Positions 40,454 through 49,930 of a stretch of 64,000 nucleotides of DNA are shown here, piece by piece. The position numbers were made by a program, and so were the translations under genes. This DNA comes from Candidatus Saccharimonadota bacterium. Its GTDB lineage: Bacteria > Patescibacteriota > Saccharimonadia > Saccharimonadales > Saccharimonadaceae. Below the pieces are notes generated by a model. That model did not search any database, was not told where the DNA came from, and saw only the letters and a program-made list of their open reading frames with translations. The stretch is taken from NCBI GenBank assembly GCA_017514025.1, contig JAFWLB010000003.1:124001-188000 (forward strand), given 5' to 3'. Numbering within the stretch: the first letter of the stretch is position 1; each line of letters begins with the position of its first letter.

Positions 40454-41073
40454 TAAAAATCTCCTGACCTAATTTTTTTCTTAGCAATGAGCATCAATCT
40501 TTCGATGTCCTCATATTCAATCACATTTAGAGCTTCCGCAAAAGAGAACCACTTGATCCCCTTCATCCAACGCTCCGGTGTCGGCATTTCGTGCGAATCT
40601 AGCGCCTGCACCAGATAAATCTGCGTTGTCATCAGCACCAATTTATCCAATCGACGATATTTAAAATGAATTTTGCCCAGCCACACCAAAACCGACACAT
40701 TCCTTAGACCCGTCTCTTCCTCTATTTCTCGCCGCGCCGTCATCTTGGCCGTCTCGCCTGGCTCAATATGCCCCTTCGGGATTGTCCATCGCCCCTTCGA
40801 ATCCTGGATCAACAAAATCTCAATATCCTTTTTATCCTGCGTATACCGAAAAATTATCCCGCCCGAAGTCGGCTCACGCACCACTTCCTGGATAGCCGTC
40901 TTTCGCCGAAAAGCCGATTTTAGCTTATCAAAAGTAGACCGCTTCTCTACCGGTAACGATTCGGGGACTTTCAACTTTCGCCTGGCTAGAGGCTCATTAC
41001 TTGTCGCCGGTTTCTTGACCTGCGCCGACGGATTTGTCTTTCGCGGATTCGGATTTGGTGTTTTTCGCTCCAT
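40453..41073 (-). CDS. NUDIX hydrolase
   Basis: 206 aa from ATG 41073; GTG 41088 is an alternative. A disordered basic N-terminus (1-60) is followed by a NUDIX domain with a complete box: [20 protein letters not shown]. It hydrolyses nucleoside diphosphate-linked substrates, cleaning nucleotide pools or decapping RNA. The start lies inside the 3' end of nusB, an overlap of about 77 nt, and no strong Shine-Dalgarno is seen, so translation is probably coupled. Confidence 0.85.
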   Translation of the reverse strand: MERKTPNPNPRKTNPSAQVKKPATSNEPLARRKLKVPESLPVEKRSTFDKLKSAFRRKTAIQEVVREPTSGGIIFRYTQDKKDIEILLIQDSKGRWTIPKGHIEPGETAKMTARREIEEETGLRNVSVLVWLGKIHFKYRRLDKLVLMTTQIYLVQALDSHEMPTPERWMKGIKWFSFAEALNVIEYEDIERLMLIAKKKIRSGDF

Positions 41074-41518
41074 GGTTATCTGCTTCACTAATTCCCAGCT
41101 GCTTATAAGCCGTACCCAACACTCCGTTCACGAACCTCGATGAATTCTCTGAACCGAATTCTTTGGCCAGCTCTACAGCTTCATTAATAGCCACTTTCGG
41201 CGGGATCGCCTCCCGACATTCCGAAAGCTCATATAGCCCCATCCTAAGTACGTTTCTATCTATCGCCGCAATCGAAGCAATCGGCCACTCAGGTGCGAGC
41301 GGTGCCAGTACTTCATCCAAAGTCTCAAAATTCTTTGCCACATTTCGAGCCAAATTATAAACAAATTCCGTATCTCCCAAAGCTTTCTCGTAAGGCTCAA
41401 TATTCTTCGCAATGACGATATCTAGATCGACGTCCGGGTCTTTCGCTAGCGTTCGCAGTTCAAATTCATATAAACTCTGCAACACTATCACTCTACCTAA
41501 ATGTCGATTACTTGCCAT
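40997..41518 (-). CDS. nusB: Transcription antitermination factor NusB
   Basis: A 173-aa all-helical protein (1-135) with [30 protein letters not shown] and [20 protein letters not shown], the NusB core. A polar tail of about 35 residues overlaps the NUDIX gene. It binds boxA RNA with S10 in rRNA antitermination. Confidence 0.92.
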   Translation of the reverse strand: MASNRHLGRVIVLQSLYEFELRTLAKDPDVDLDIVIAKNIEPYEKALGDTEFVYNLARNVAKNFETLDEVLAPLAPEWPIASIAAIDRNVLRMGLYELSECREAIPPKVAINEAVELAKEFGSENSSRFVNGVLGTAYKQLGISEADNHGAKNTKSESAKDKSVGAGQETGDK

Positions 41519-41540
41519 ATTTTTAATTCTTCTCTTTTAA

Positions 41541-41699
41541 TTATTTATTAGTTTTGACTTTTAAATTCGGAGTCCGCTTCTTTGTCTCAAAAGCTTTCAC
41601 CGGGGAAGTTTTGTTCACCCGCTTCGCTAGCTTCAATCGAAGATGGCTCCGTCGTAGACCCGTCTTGCGCGGGCTACTCTGTTTCTTAGGTTCAGGCAT
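41541..41699 (-). CDS. rpmF: 50S ribosomal protein L32, cysteine-free
   Basis: 52 aa, beginning MPEPKKQSSPRKTGLRRSHL; the L32 start with RRSHL is diagnostic. The usual CxxCG...CxxCG zinc ribbon is absent; the C-terminus is only basic. AAAGGAG precedes ATG 41699. It lies between the SpoU methyltransferase and nusB. Confidence 0.85.
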   Translation of the reverse strand: MPEPKKQSSPRKTGLRRSHLRLKLAKRVNKTSPVKAFETKKRTPNLKVKTNK

Positions 41700-41725
41700 C
41701 TTGCTCCTTTAAATAATATATAATT

Positions 41726-42238
41726 TTATTCATTATAGCACAATAACTGATATAGTGCAATCCCAGCCGCTACCGAAACGTTGAACGATTCCTTCCGCCC
41801 TTGCATCGGAATCTCCAAAAACAGGTCAATTATATCATACAATGAATAATCTATCCCGTCAACTTCCTCCCCTAATACCAAAACTGCTTTTTCGCCTAGT
41901 TCCCCCGCCAATCTCACATCGTTCAACTTCCGTAACCGTTCATCCCGAATATTATTCTCTAGACCCACAATCTTCCACCCCTGCTTTCGCCAATCCCGCA
42001 AATCCTTACATATATCACCAGATGAATAAATATTCACTAGCTCCTCCGCCCCCAACGCCGTTTTGTGAATATCCTTGTCTAATTTTGCTCTGAGATGCGG
42101 CAGTAAATCAGGGTCATGCACTCTCGGCGTATACCCGGAGAGCACTACCTCATCCACCCCAAATCCTTCCGCCGTCCGAAGAATCGCCCCCACGTTATAG
42201 CACGACCGAATATTTTGTAGCACCAACTTCAATTTCAT
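41726..42238 (-). CDS. SpoU/TrmH-family RNA 2'-O-methyltransferase
   Basis: 170 aa. The knotted SPOUT fold shows LVLQNIRSCYNVGAILRTAE (motif 1), LVLGEEVDGI (motif 2) and IPMQGRKESFNVSVAAGIAL (motif 3). It methylates ribose 2'-OH in tRNA or rRNA using S-adenosylmethionine; the position is unknown. It lacks the N-terminal L30-like domain of RlmB. TATCAT ends 6 nt before the ATG, a probable leaderless start. Confidence 0.88.
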   Translation of the reverse strand: MKLKLVLQNIRSCYNVGAILRTAEGFGVDEVVLSGYTPRVHDPDLLPHLRAKLDKDIHKTALGAEELVNIYSSGDICKDLRDWRKQGWKIVGLENNIRDERLRKLNDVRLAGELGEKAVLVLGEEVDGIDYSLYDIIDLFLEIPMQGRKESFNVSVAAGIALYQLLCYNE

Positions 42239-42244
42239 CTTTTT

Positions 42245-42254
42245 ATGATATAAT
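42245..42254. promoter_or_regulatory. Divergent -10 boxes for the methyltransferase and the Sua5-like gene
   Basis: Minus TATCAT (42245-42250) and plus TGATATAAT (hexamer 42249-42254) overlap. The gaps to the two start codons are 6 and 7 nt, so neither mRNA would have a leader. Confidence 0.6.
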
Positions 42255-42261
42255 ATATTCT

Positions 42262-42762
42262 ATGAAAAGTCAAAAAATTCTGACCGTCCCTACTGAAACC
42301 GTTGAAGGCTATGCTGTCAGGTTAGACGATCTTAAGGGCATCAAAGAACTGATGAAGCTCAAAAACCGCGATTTCAATTCCGGCAAAATCTTCACCCTCG
42401 TCCCTCAAAAAGTAGCCCACATCTCCACATTTTGCTTAATACCACCAGCCGCCGAGCCCCTCATCAAGAAGCACATCCCCGGCGAACTCACCCTAATTCT
42501 CCCCAAAAATCCTAATTTTCGTCATTTCTATTACGATCACTTCGACACCATTGGCATCCGCATCCCCGACTACACTCCTTTTCAAAAAATTCTCGCAGAA
42601 ACCGGCCCCCTTATCCTCACCTCTGCTAATCTTAGGGGCGGCACCCCCAAATCCATCACCGGTCACCTCCCCTCTACTATTGTCGATTTTACCGACACGC
42701 AGCACCCCCGCATCCTCCGCCAAGGCAACCTCCAAATCAACCTAGACGACTATATTCACTAA
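42262..42762 (+). CDS. Sua5/YciO/YrdC-family protein (TsaC-like)
   Basis: 166 aa. VPTETVEGYAV, PGELTLILPKN, IGIRIPDY and LILTSANLRGG are the family blocks for making threonylcarbamoyl-AMP, the precursor of t6A37 in tRNA. It is shorter than TsaC (about 190 aa). The 3' end overlaps leuS by 21 nt tail to tail. Leaderless arrangement. Confidence 0.82.
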   Translation: MKSQKILTVPTETVEGYAVRLDDLKGIKELMKLKNRDFNSGKIFTLVPQKVAHISTFCLIPPAAEPLIKKHIPGELTLILPKNPNFRHFYYDHFDTIGIRIPDYTPFQKILAETGPLILTSANLRGGTPKSITGHLPSTIVDFTDTQHPRILRQGNLQINLDDYIH

Positions 42763-45000
42763 TTTGGCTTTTTTTACAAAAATCGTCTTTCTCACTCCGT
42801 CTGCAGTATATTTTTGCACTTTCTTGTCGTCTAGCGCCATCTTCACGATTTTCTCCTCATCTTCCAAATCTACCGTGTCTACCGTCAATTTTGCTCTCAA
42901 TTTCCCGTTTACTTGCACCACTACTTCCACCGTATCAGATACCAAATATTTTTCTTCCCACTTTGGCCACTCATCATCTGTCCCTAATCTCTCCAACATC
43001 TCAGAAGCCAAATGCGGAGCAAACGGCTTCAGCATTTTTGCTAGTACCACTAAATCTTCCTCACTCGCTCCCGTCCGATATAGTTCGTTCACATATTCCA
43101 TCAACGCCGCCACCGCAGTATTAAACTGGCACTTATACACATCCTCCGTCACCTTTTTAATGGTCTTATTCCTAATGATTATATTTTTTTCGTCATTTTC
43201 GTCAAAATCACTCAGCAAATTAAAACATCTGTTTAAAAATCTATATACGCCCCCCACCGACCGCGGATCCCACGCTGCGTCTAGTTCCACCGGCCCAATA
43301 AACATCTCGTAAGTCCTGAGAGTGTCCGCTCCATACCCATCGTTTATCACGTCCAACGGGTCAATCACGTTCCCCTTGGACTTACTCATTTTTTTCCCGT
43401 CCGGGGCATTGATATAGCCATGATAAATCAACTTCTTGATCGGCTCTCGGAACGGCAAATACCCCTGATCAGCAAAGAACTTACACCAAAATCGCACATA
43501 CAAAAGATGCGCCACTGCGTGATCCGCTCCCACATAAACATCCGTCGGTGCCCAATACTTGATTGCCTCCGGATCCCAGGCATGCTTATCATCTCGCGGC
43601 GACACATACCGCCACAAATACCACGAAGAGCATGCATATCCGTCCAAAGTATCTGTTTCTCGCGTCATTTCTTCGCCATCAATTTCCACCTTCAACCAAT
43701 CCTTCGCCTTGGCAAGAGCCGATCTACCAGATTTGTCCGGTTGATAATCATCTATTTCCGGCAACAACACTGGCAACTGATCCTCCGGGATCGGGTGGGC
43801 ATTTCCTTCCTTATCATAAGCAATCGGAATCGGACAACCCCAATATCTCTGCCGGCTAATCAGCCAATCTCGCATCTTATAAGTCGTCTTTGGCGTGCCA
43901 AATTGCCCAAACTCACAAAGCTCCGTCTCCACTACTGGCAAATCAAACTTCTCCGCAAATTCCCGGTCACGTTCATCCATCGCCGGCACCGCCATAATCG
44001 CCCCCGTACCGTATCCAGCCAAAACATAATCCGCCACCCAAATTGGAATTTTTTCTTTCGTTGCCGGATTTATCGCATATGCCCCTGTAAATACTCCGGT
44101 TTTTTCTTTGTTTTCCTGTCGTTCAATCTCTGATTTCAAAAGCGCCGCTCGCTTGTAGGCCTCAACCTCTTCTCTCGCGTCATCCGTTACAATATAATTT
44201 AGCTCCGGATACTCCGGCGCCAACACCAAAAACGTCGCCCCATAAATCGTATCCGGCCGCGTCGTAAACACGGTGATATCTTTACCGCTTTTTTCAACTT
44301 TAAAATCAATCTCTGCTCCCGTCGACCGCCCGATCCAATTCTTTTGCATAGTTTTGATTTTATCCGGCCAATCCAACGCATCGATTTCATCCAAAAGCTC
44401 ATCCGCATACTCGGTAATCTTAAAAAACCACTGCTTCATTTTTTTCTTTTCGACTTCATGCCCACATCGCCAACACTTGCCGTTTTCTACCTGCTCGTTC
44501 GCAAGCACCGTCTGATCTACCGGGCACCACCACTGATAAGATTCCTTTTGATACGCCAAGCCTTTCTTGTAAAGTTGCAAAAAGCACCATTGCGTCCACT
44601 TGTAATATTCCGGATCCGAAGTATTTATCTCCCGATCCCAATCTATCGCATAGCCCAACCGCTTCGCCTGTTTCCGAAAATTCGCAATATTCTCCGCCGT
44701 CACCACCTGTGGCGCCGTCCCGGTTTTTATCGCATAATTTTCCGCCGGCAAACCAAAAGTATCATAGCCAAACGGCCGCATCACGTTTAATCTCTGTTGC
44801 TCATAAAACCGCGTCAAAACATCCACAATCGTAAAATTCCGCACATGTCCCACGTGCAGCCCCGCCCCGCTCGGATACGGAAACATCTCCGCAATATACA
44901 TTTTCGGCACACCTTTTTTCGGCTCAGCCTTAAACGGCTTTTCCTTCTCCCAAATTTCCTGCCATTTTTCTTCTATTTTCAGCGGTTCATATCTTTCCAT
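42742..45000 (-). CDS. leuS: Leucyl-tRNA synthetase, compact
   Basis: A 752-aa class I enzyme. MFPYPSGAGLHVGHV contains the HIGH motif and KMSKSKGN is intact. The CP1 editing domain retains FTTRPDTIYGATF and GTGAIMAVPAMDERD, so editing is likely kept. A zinc knuckle (WWCPVDQ, then CWRCGHEV) is present. It is about 100 residues shorter than usual, mostly in the insertion and C-terminal domains. I chose ATG 45000 by homology; TATAAT ends 7 nt upstream. Confidence 0.95.
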   Translation of the reverse strand: MERYEPLKIEEKWQEIWEKEKPFKAEPKKGVPKMYIAEMFPYPSGAGLHVGHVRNFTIVDVLTRFYEQQRLNVMRPFGYDTFGLPAENYAIKTGTAPQVVTAENIANFRKQAKRLGYAIDWDREINTSDPEYYKWTQWCFLQLYKKGLAYQKESYQWWCPVDQTVLANEQVENGKCWRCGHEVEKKKMKQWFFKITEYADELLDEIDALDWPDKIKTMQKNWIGRSTGAEIDFKVEKSGKDITVFTTRPDTIYGATFLVLAPEYPELNYIVTDDAREEVEAYKRAALLKSEIERQENKEKTGVFTGAYAINPATKEKIPIWVADYVLAGYGTGAIMAVPAMDERDREFAEKFDLPVVETELCEFGQFGTPKTTYKMRDWLISRQRYWGCPIPIAYDKEGNAHPIPEDQLPVLLPEIDDYQPDKSGRSALAKAKDWLKVEIDGEEMTRETDTLDGYACSSWYLWRYVSPRDDKHAWDPEAIKYWAPTDVYVGADHAVAHLLYVRFWCKFFADQGYLPFREPIKKLIYHGYINAPDGKKMSKSKGNVIDPLDVINDGYGADTLRTYEMFIGPVELDAAWDPRSVGGVYRFLNRCFNLLSDFDENDEKNIIIRNKTIKKVTEDVYKCQFNTAVAALMEYVNELYRTGASEEDLVVLAKMLKPFAPHLASEMLERLGTDDEWPKWEEKYLVSDTVEVVVQVNGKLRAKLTVDTVDLEDEEKIVKMALDDKKVQKYTADGVRKTIFVKKAKLVNIVV

Positions 45001-45007
45001 ATCTATC

Positions 45008-45022
45008 ATTATATCATATAAT
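45008..45022. promoter_or_regulatory. Divergent -10 boxes for leuS and the glutaredoxin
   Basis: Minus TATAAT (45008-45013) and plus TATAAT (45017-45022) are nearly adjacent. Gaps to the start codons are 7 nt (leuS) and 6 nt (glutaredoxin). Confidence 0.65.
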
Positions 45023-45028
45023 AGATAC

Positions 45029-45235
45029 ATGATTAAAGTTTACACCACCCCAACCTGCGCCTACTGTCACGCCCTCATGGACTGGCTAGACGGAAAAGGT
45101 ATCGAATACCAAGAAATGGACGCAACCAAAGAGCCAGATATCACCTCTGTACCCGTCACCGAAATTGGCGACACGCGCATCATCGGCTTTGATCGCCCCG
45201 CTATCAAAAAGGCCCTCAAATCTTTGGCAAGCTAG
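45029..45235 (+). CDS. Glutaredoxin-like protein
   Basis: A 68-aa minimal thioredoxin fold. MIKVYTTPTCAYCHALMDW carries the CAYC redox site, the cis-Pro is in SVPVTEIG, and the end is IIGFDRPAIKKAL. It reduces disulfides or donates electrons. It has a 20-nt 3' overlap with the convergent glycosyltransferase. Leaderless arrangement. Confidence 0.9.
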   Translation: MIKVYTTPTCAYCHALMDWLDGKGIEYQEMDATKEPDITSVPVTEIGDTRIIGFDRPAIKKALKSLAS

Positions 45236-46478
45236 TCACTTTTTTATAAATATTCTCAAACTTATCCAGCGTCTTTTCAAAATCATGCTCGTGGGCTATT
45301 TCGAGAGAACGCGCCGCAAAACTCCGCCGCAACTTCTCATCTGTTAAGATTTTAATCAGCGCGTCAGCAATCTCCGCAATTTCCCGCTTTTTCCCCTGTA
45401 AATCGGCCTTTTTTTCACCCGCATCTACCTCACACAAAAACCCATTCTCTCCGTTTCGGCACACCTCCGAAACTGCTCCTTTATCCACCGCAATCAGCGG
45501 CAGCCCCGAAGCCGCCGCCTCAATCAGCACTATCCCTTGCGTCTCTATTTCCGAGGCCGTCGCGAACACCCAACCTTTCTGATAAATCTCGTAAAGCTCT
45601 GGGGGTAAAATCTTTCCCAAAAACTCCACATTTGCCTGAATTCCCAAATCTGAAACCAACTTCTCCAATCTTGGCTTGTCTACTCCGTCTCCTGCAATCA
45701 AAAACTTCGCCTCCGGCACCGTCTTTAAAGCCTGTGCAAACGCCTCCACCACTATCCCCACTTTTTTCTCTGAATCTAATCTCCCCACATAAACTACTGT
45801 CGGCGCATCTGCTCGTTCCCCTGGTTTAAAACACGACAAATCTACTCCATTCGACACCGCCGCCACCGGCACCCCCAAATCTCGTCGCGCCCCAGTCAGC
45901 AACCCTCTAATCGCCTTCTCTGTCGGCATCGTTACAAAATCACTCTTACTCTGCCGATTGCGAAAATAACTAGCTAGCACCGCATTTGCTCCTTTTTTCA
46001 AAACCCGCGGCATTTTTAGAGAATCCGTCAGCACCTCCGGCTGGTTATGCTCCGTTGTCACTACCGGTATTCCGTGTCGTCGCGCGTATGAAACCACCGA
46101 CAGCCCAATCGGATCCGACACCTGCACATGCACCACATCCGGCCCAAAATCCCCCAAAATCCGTGCCACCTCTCGCTGAGGAAACACCGACACCCGCAGC
46201 CCATGCCGATAAAACAACCGTGGCCATCGTATGCCCAATACTTTTTTTCTCTCTGCTACCGGATGAATTTGATCTGGATATACTTTTACGTCCACCGATT
46301 TCAAATAATGCACTTTGATTCCATTCTCAGTTCGCGCGTAACTCCGCCTAGTCTGCGACGGACAGATCACCATCACCTCATGACCTCGCGCCTTCAGCCC
46401 CAACGCCAAATTGTGCGAAAACACTGCCACCCCGTTTATCTGTGGGTAGTAAACCGCTGTAGCAATTACAATTTTCAT
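45216..46478 (-). CDS. GT4-family glycosyltransferase
   Basis: A 420-aa GT-B enzyme. The N-terminal domain starts VIATAVYYPQINGVAVFSHN, with HVQVSDPIGL and VVTTEHNQP. The C-terminal donor domain has VYVGRLDSEKK, LIAGDGVDK and the ExxE-type FATASEIETQGIVLIEAAAS. It resembles diacylglycerol glucosyltransferases and PimB-type mannosyltransferases, so it may make membrane glycolipid. It overlaps the ctpA stop by 4 nt. Confidence 0.88.
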   Translation of the reverse strand: MKIVIATAVYYPQINGVAVFSHNLALGLKARGHEVMVICPSQTRRSYARTENGIKVHYLKSVDVKVYPDQIHPVAERKKVLGIRWPRLFYRHGLRVSVFPQREVARILGDFGPDVVHVQVSDPIGLSVVSYARRHGIPVVTTEHNQPEVLTDSLKMPRVLKKGANAVLASYFRNRQSKSDFVTMPTEKAIRGLLTGARRDLGVPVAAVSNGVDLSCFKPGERADAPTVVYVGRLDSEKKVGIVVEAFAQALKTVPEAKFLIAGDGVDKPRLEKLVSDLGIQANVEFLGKILPPELYEIYQKGWVFATASEIETQGIVLIEAAASGLPLIAVDKGAVSEVCRNGENGFLCEVDAGEKKADLQGKKREIAEIADALIKILTDEKLRRSFAARSLEIAHEHDFEKTLDKFENIYKKVTSLPKI

Positions 46479-47668
46479 AGTTTCTTAGCTTTATCCATCT
46501 GCGGGTCGCGCATTGCGTTAATATCTTCGTATGAGCGCTCCACCTCTATATCTGGCGTAATTCCTTCGCTGTTGATCGACCGCTCCTTCGGCGTATACCA
46601 TTCCGCCGTTGTCACCTTCAACACCGTCCCTCCCGACAAATCATACAAATTCTGCACCACGCCTTTACCGTAGGTCTTTTCCCCTACCACTTTTGCTTTG
46701 CCATAATCTTGCAATGCCCCAGCTACAATCTCCGAAGCCGAAGCCGTCGAACCATTCACTAACACCACTGTCTTCATATCAGAAAGAATCGCTTTACCCG
46801 AGCTAGACTTTTCCTCTGAATCACCAAAATGCTTTGATTTTTGCTTCAAAATTGTGTCGCCATCAACCCATAAACTCAACAAATCTTTCGCCGCCGCCAC
46901 ATACCCACCACCATTACCTCTAAGATCCAAAATCACCTTTTTCACCCCTTTATTCGCGAACTCCCGTGCAAATCCTTGCACCATCGTCCCAGTATCATTA
47001 TCAAATCGCGTCACTGTCACGATTGCCGTCGAATCGTCATATTCCACATAAGCCGACACGTTATTTATCTCTTCCCGTTTCATCGTAAACGACTTCTCCT
47101 CGCCATCCCGCACCACTGTCACCGTCACCTCCGTGCCCTTTTCGCCCCGCACCTTTTTGGCAATTTCTTCCGACGACAAGTTATAAACCTCTTCACCATC
47201 CACTTTGTACAATAAATCCCCCGCCAAAATCCCTGCTTTTCTAGCCGGATTGTCCGGCAAAGTCCTGAGCACCCTCACGTATCCGTCACGCAACCCCATT
47301 TCTACACCAATCCCCGCCCCCACATTGCCATGCAAATCATCATAAAAATCAGCCGTCTCCTCCGCATCCATATACGTAGTATAAACATCCCCCAAAGCTT
47401 CCGTCAAACCTTTTTTTGCCCCCTCTATTGCTGCTTCCTCTGAAATCTCTCCGTTGTAGGTAGCCGCTAATTTATCATAGACCTCATTTAGTGCCGACCA
47501 ATTCACACTTGAATTCGTTGAAGTCCCCCCACCTAGATACTGGCCAAATCCTCCAAACCAATTACTCCAATTTACCCCGATCACACCCCCCAAAATTGCC
47601 AACACTCCGCCAATAATTATCGCGTTACCAAGACTAACTTTCTTCTCTTTAAACTCGTTTTGTTCCAT
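46475..47668 (-). CDS. ctpA: C-terminal processing peptidase (S41)
   Basis: 397 aa. An N-terminal transmembrane helix (about 13-33) is followed by a PDZ domain (IGVEMGLRDGYVRVLRTLPD, then ILAGDLLYKVDGEEV) and the S41 core with catalytic Ser in VNGSTASASEIVAGAL and Lys in GEKTYGKGVVQ. It cleaves exported proteins from the C-terminus. Such peptidases often tune cell-wall hydrolases, and a CHAP hydrolase gene lies directly upstream. TGATATAAT ends 6 nt before the ATG. Confidence 0.93.
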   Translation of the reverse strand: MEQNEFKEKKVSLGNAIIIGGVLAILGGVIGVNWSNWFGGFGQYLGGGTSTNSSVNWSALNEVYDKLAATYNGEISEEAAIEGAKKGLTEALGDVYTTYMDAEETADFYDDLHGNVGAGIGVEMGLRDGYVRVLRTLPDNPARKAGILAGDLLYKVDGEEVYNLSSEEIAKKVRGEKGTEVTVTVVRDGEEKSFTMKREEINNVSAYVEYDDSTAIVTVTRFDNDTGTMVQGFAREFANKGVKKVILDLRGNGGGYVAAAKDLLSLWVDGDTILKQKSKHFGDSEEKSSSGKAILSDMKTVVLVNGSTASASEIVAGALQDYGKAKVVGEKTYGKGVVQNLYDLSGGTVLKVTTAEWYTPKERSINSEGITPDIEVERSYEDINAMRDPQMDKAKKL

Positions 47669-47674
47669 TACTCC

Positions 47675-47680
47675 ATTATA
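47675..47680 (-). promoter_or_regulatory. Leaderless-type -10 of ctpA
   Basis: CTTATGATATAAT, 6 nt to ATG 47668. Confidence 0.7.
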
Positions 47681-47690
47681 TCATAAGAGT

Positions 47691-48857
47691 TTAGAAGTGA
47701 ATATAATTATACTGGCCAACTTCCCCCGCCGGAATTGTCCTCGCCCCAAAATCACCGTATTGCATATTGCCGGAATAAAGATAAGTCGCATAGGCATTAT
47801 TATATTCCGTCACGTTGATCGAGCCGTCACCGTTCACGCTCTCTACCCAAAATACATGTCCATACGGATAGCCATCAACCTGTCCTACTGTCCCAGCCGC
47901 CGGATTTCGGTCCACCCGGTAACCTGCCGCTGTCGCATAATCATCCCAAGAATAGGCATTACCCCACGCTGGATACACCCCATAATACTCATAAGCTTTC
48001 CAAGCCGCATAGCTTACACATTCGCACACATAACCACCTAGCGCCCGTCCATCTATATATGTCATATAATAATCTTGCTTACCCGGGCAATCCCCTTGCC
48101 ACGGATAAGTATTGTCACCAGAATAATAGGCTAGACCCCCCAGACTACTTTGGTGCTCTTCCTGCCACTTCCGCTCCGCCGCCTGCTTTTCTTCGCGCGC
48201 CTGCTTCGCTACCGCCTCATAGGCGTCCGCATCATTCTGATATTTTGCCACCAAATTCTCCCGCTCCTGTCGTTTTACCACCAAATCTTCCCGCGCCTGT
48301 TTTTGCTGCGCCAATCTCTCTTCGACTTTCGCTTTATCCTCTTCCAATTCCTGCTTAGCAGCTTTAATCTTATTCGCCTGCGTATTGATCTGTTCCCTCG
48401 CCACTTCTTCCCGTGCTGCCTTTTCTGCTAAATCCGAAATCGAACTCGCCCCCGCCAAAACCCGGATCGGCTCCGCATCCGAATCAAAATGCTTCTTTAC
48501 CAAAAGCTCCGCCAGAGCCTCCCGTTCATCGTCAATCTTAGCCTGCGTCTTTTCGATCTTTGTCTTCAGCTCATCAATATCCGCCTGCGTTTCGGCAATT
48601 TCAGCTTCCTTAGTTGCAATCTCCGCTCCCGTTTCTGCTACCTTAATTTGGTACGCATTAGCCGAGCTTGAAGCCTGCGCCGCCGCTTTGTTTGCTTGCG
48701 CCTCCTTTTCCGCCGCCGCTACACATTCCGGCGAACTCGCACACGCCCGGGACAATCCACTCGCATCAAAATTATTTATGCCTAAACTCAAAAATGGCAC
48801 TACCAAAAGTACTGCCACCACTATCAAAATCAACTTCTTTTTATTTTTTGTTTTCAT
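47691..48857 (-). CDS. PcsB-like coiled-coil CHAP peptidoglycan hydrolase
   Basis: 388 aa. A signal or anchor segment (8-28) is followed by a long Glu/Lys/Ala coiled coil (55-245) and a CHAP amidase/endopeptidase domain (255-388). The candidate nucleophile Cys is in CECVSYAAWKAYEYYG, and the His is in YGHVFWVESVNGDGSI. This is the architecture of PcsB and similar hydrolases activated by FtsEX, whose genes lie directly upstream. It should split septal wall at division. TGTTATAAT ends 6 nt before the ATG. Confidence 0.88.
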   Translation of the reverse strand: MKTKNKKKLILIVVAVLLVVPFLSLGINNFDASGLSRACASSPECVAAAEKEAQANKAAAQASSSANAYQIKVAETGAEIATKEAEIAETQADIDELKTKIEKTQAKIDDEREALAELLVKKHFDSDAEPIRVLAGASSISDLAEKAAREEVAREQINTQANKIKAAKQELEEDKAKVEERLAQQKQAREDLVVKRQERENLVAKYQNDADAYEAVAKQAREEKQAAERKWQEEHQSSLGGLAYYSGDNTYPWQGDCPGKQDYYMTYIDGRALGGYVCECVSYAAWKAYEYYGVYPAWGNAYSWDDYATAAGYRVDRNPAAGTVGQVDGYPYGHVFWVESVNGDGSINVTEYNNAYATYLYSGNMQYGDFGARTIPAGEVGQYNYIHF

Positions 48858-48863
48858 ACTTCT

Positions 48864-48869
48864 ATTATA
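48864..48869 (-). promoter_or_regulatory. Leaderless-type -10 of the CHAP gene
   Basis: GCTTATGTTATAAT, 6 nt to ATG 48857. It is nearly identical to the ldh element. Confidence 0.7.
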
Positions 48870-48898
48870 ACATAAGCATTATCAAAAATGCAAATCAG

Positions 48899-49930
48899 CT
48901 AGGTTTTATGCAAGTATTTTTGCACTGCCAATCGCGCCGAAATCCGCCCGATCAATGCCCCCACCAGAATGAAGACCAAGAACACCAAAACCAGCTGGTT
49001 CGATTCTAGAACATTATTAATCTGTGACACGTCAATCCCGTATCCTGCCAATTTCGGCGACATGACCTTGAACCCAAAATAAGAAACAGTCGCTGCTAAC
49101 AATCCCGCAATCACCCCACAAATCTCCGCCTCTACCAGGAACGGCCCACGGATAAAACCTTTGTCCGCCCCCACTAATTTCATCATGTAAATTTCTTCTC
49201 GCCGCGAGAAAATCGCCATCCGGATTGTCGAGAAAATAATCAAAATCGAAATCACCAAGAACACCGCCGCCAAAATTATCCCGCCCGTGCGTGCGATCCG
49301 CGCCCACGAGGTAATCGTACTAATCTCCGCCCGGTTCACATCATAAGTTGGGGCCTTATCCTTATCCGTATTTGCCACAAATTTCTCATCCGTCTCCACT
49401 ATTTGCTTAATGCTATCCAAATTATCTACATTATAAACCTTTATCCGCATTGTCGACTGCATCTTGTCCACCATCGTTGCTGCCATCTCATCGTCAATTA
49501 TCCCCAAAATATCATCGCTCGACTCATTCTCCGTCAAAAACTTCTGATATTCTTCCTTCGAAGTCGAAGTCTCCACGCTCTTTATATTTGAATCTTTGCT
49601 AATTATCGCCGTTAAATCGTCCAATGTCTCTTGCGACGTATTTGGCTTGAAGTAAATCGTAATGTCAATCTTGTCCTTCATCATCTCGGCAGTGTTTGTC
49701 AAAATCACACTCGCTACCACCGTAATAAACAAAATGATCAGCGTAATCGCCATCACCACTGTCGCCGCCGTCGACAACCAAATATTTCGCCCAAACCCCT
49801 TTGTGCCATATTTCACCACTCGCGCTTTTTCTCGCATCACATGCCGACTACGATTTTTCTGCATCGTCTTCAGACTCTTCTTAGAAACTTTTTTCAATTT
49901 CTCTAATTTTTCAGTTTTTTCTTTGCCCAT
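48899..49930 (-). CDS. ftsX: Cell division protein FtsX
   Basis: A 343-aa membrane subunit of the FtsEX ABC system. A basic cytoplasmic N-terminus (1-50), TM1 (55-80), an extracytoplasmic domain (90-215) and three further helices (about 220-245, 270-295, 315-335) fit the four-helix FtsX layout. FtsX transmits ATP-driven change to a wall hydrolase. Its ATG directly follows the ftsE stop. Confidence 0.9.
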   Translation of the reverse strand: MGKEKTEKLEKLKKVSKKSLKTMQKNRSRHVMREKARVVKYGTKGFGRNIWLSTAATVVMAITLIILFITVVASVILTNTAEMMKDKIDITIYFKPNTSQETLDDLTAIISKDSNIKSVETSTSKEEYQKFLTENESSDDILGIIDDEMAATMVDKMQSTMRIKVYNVDNLDSIKQIVETDEKFVANTDKDKAPTYDVNRAEISTITSWARIARTGGIILAAVFLVISILIIFSTIRMAIFSRREEIYMMKLVGADKGFIRGPFLVEAEICGVIAGLLAATVSYFGFKVMSPKLAGYGIDVSQINNVLESNQLVLVFLVFILVGALIGRISARLAVQKYLHKT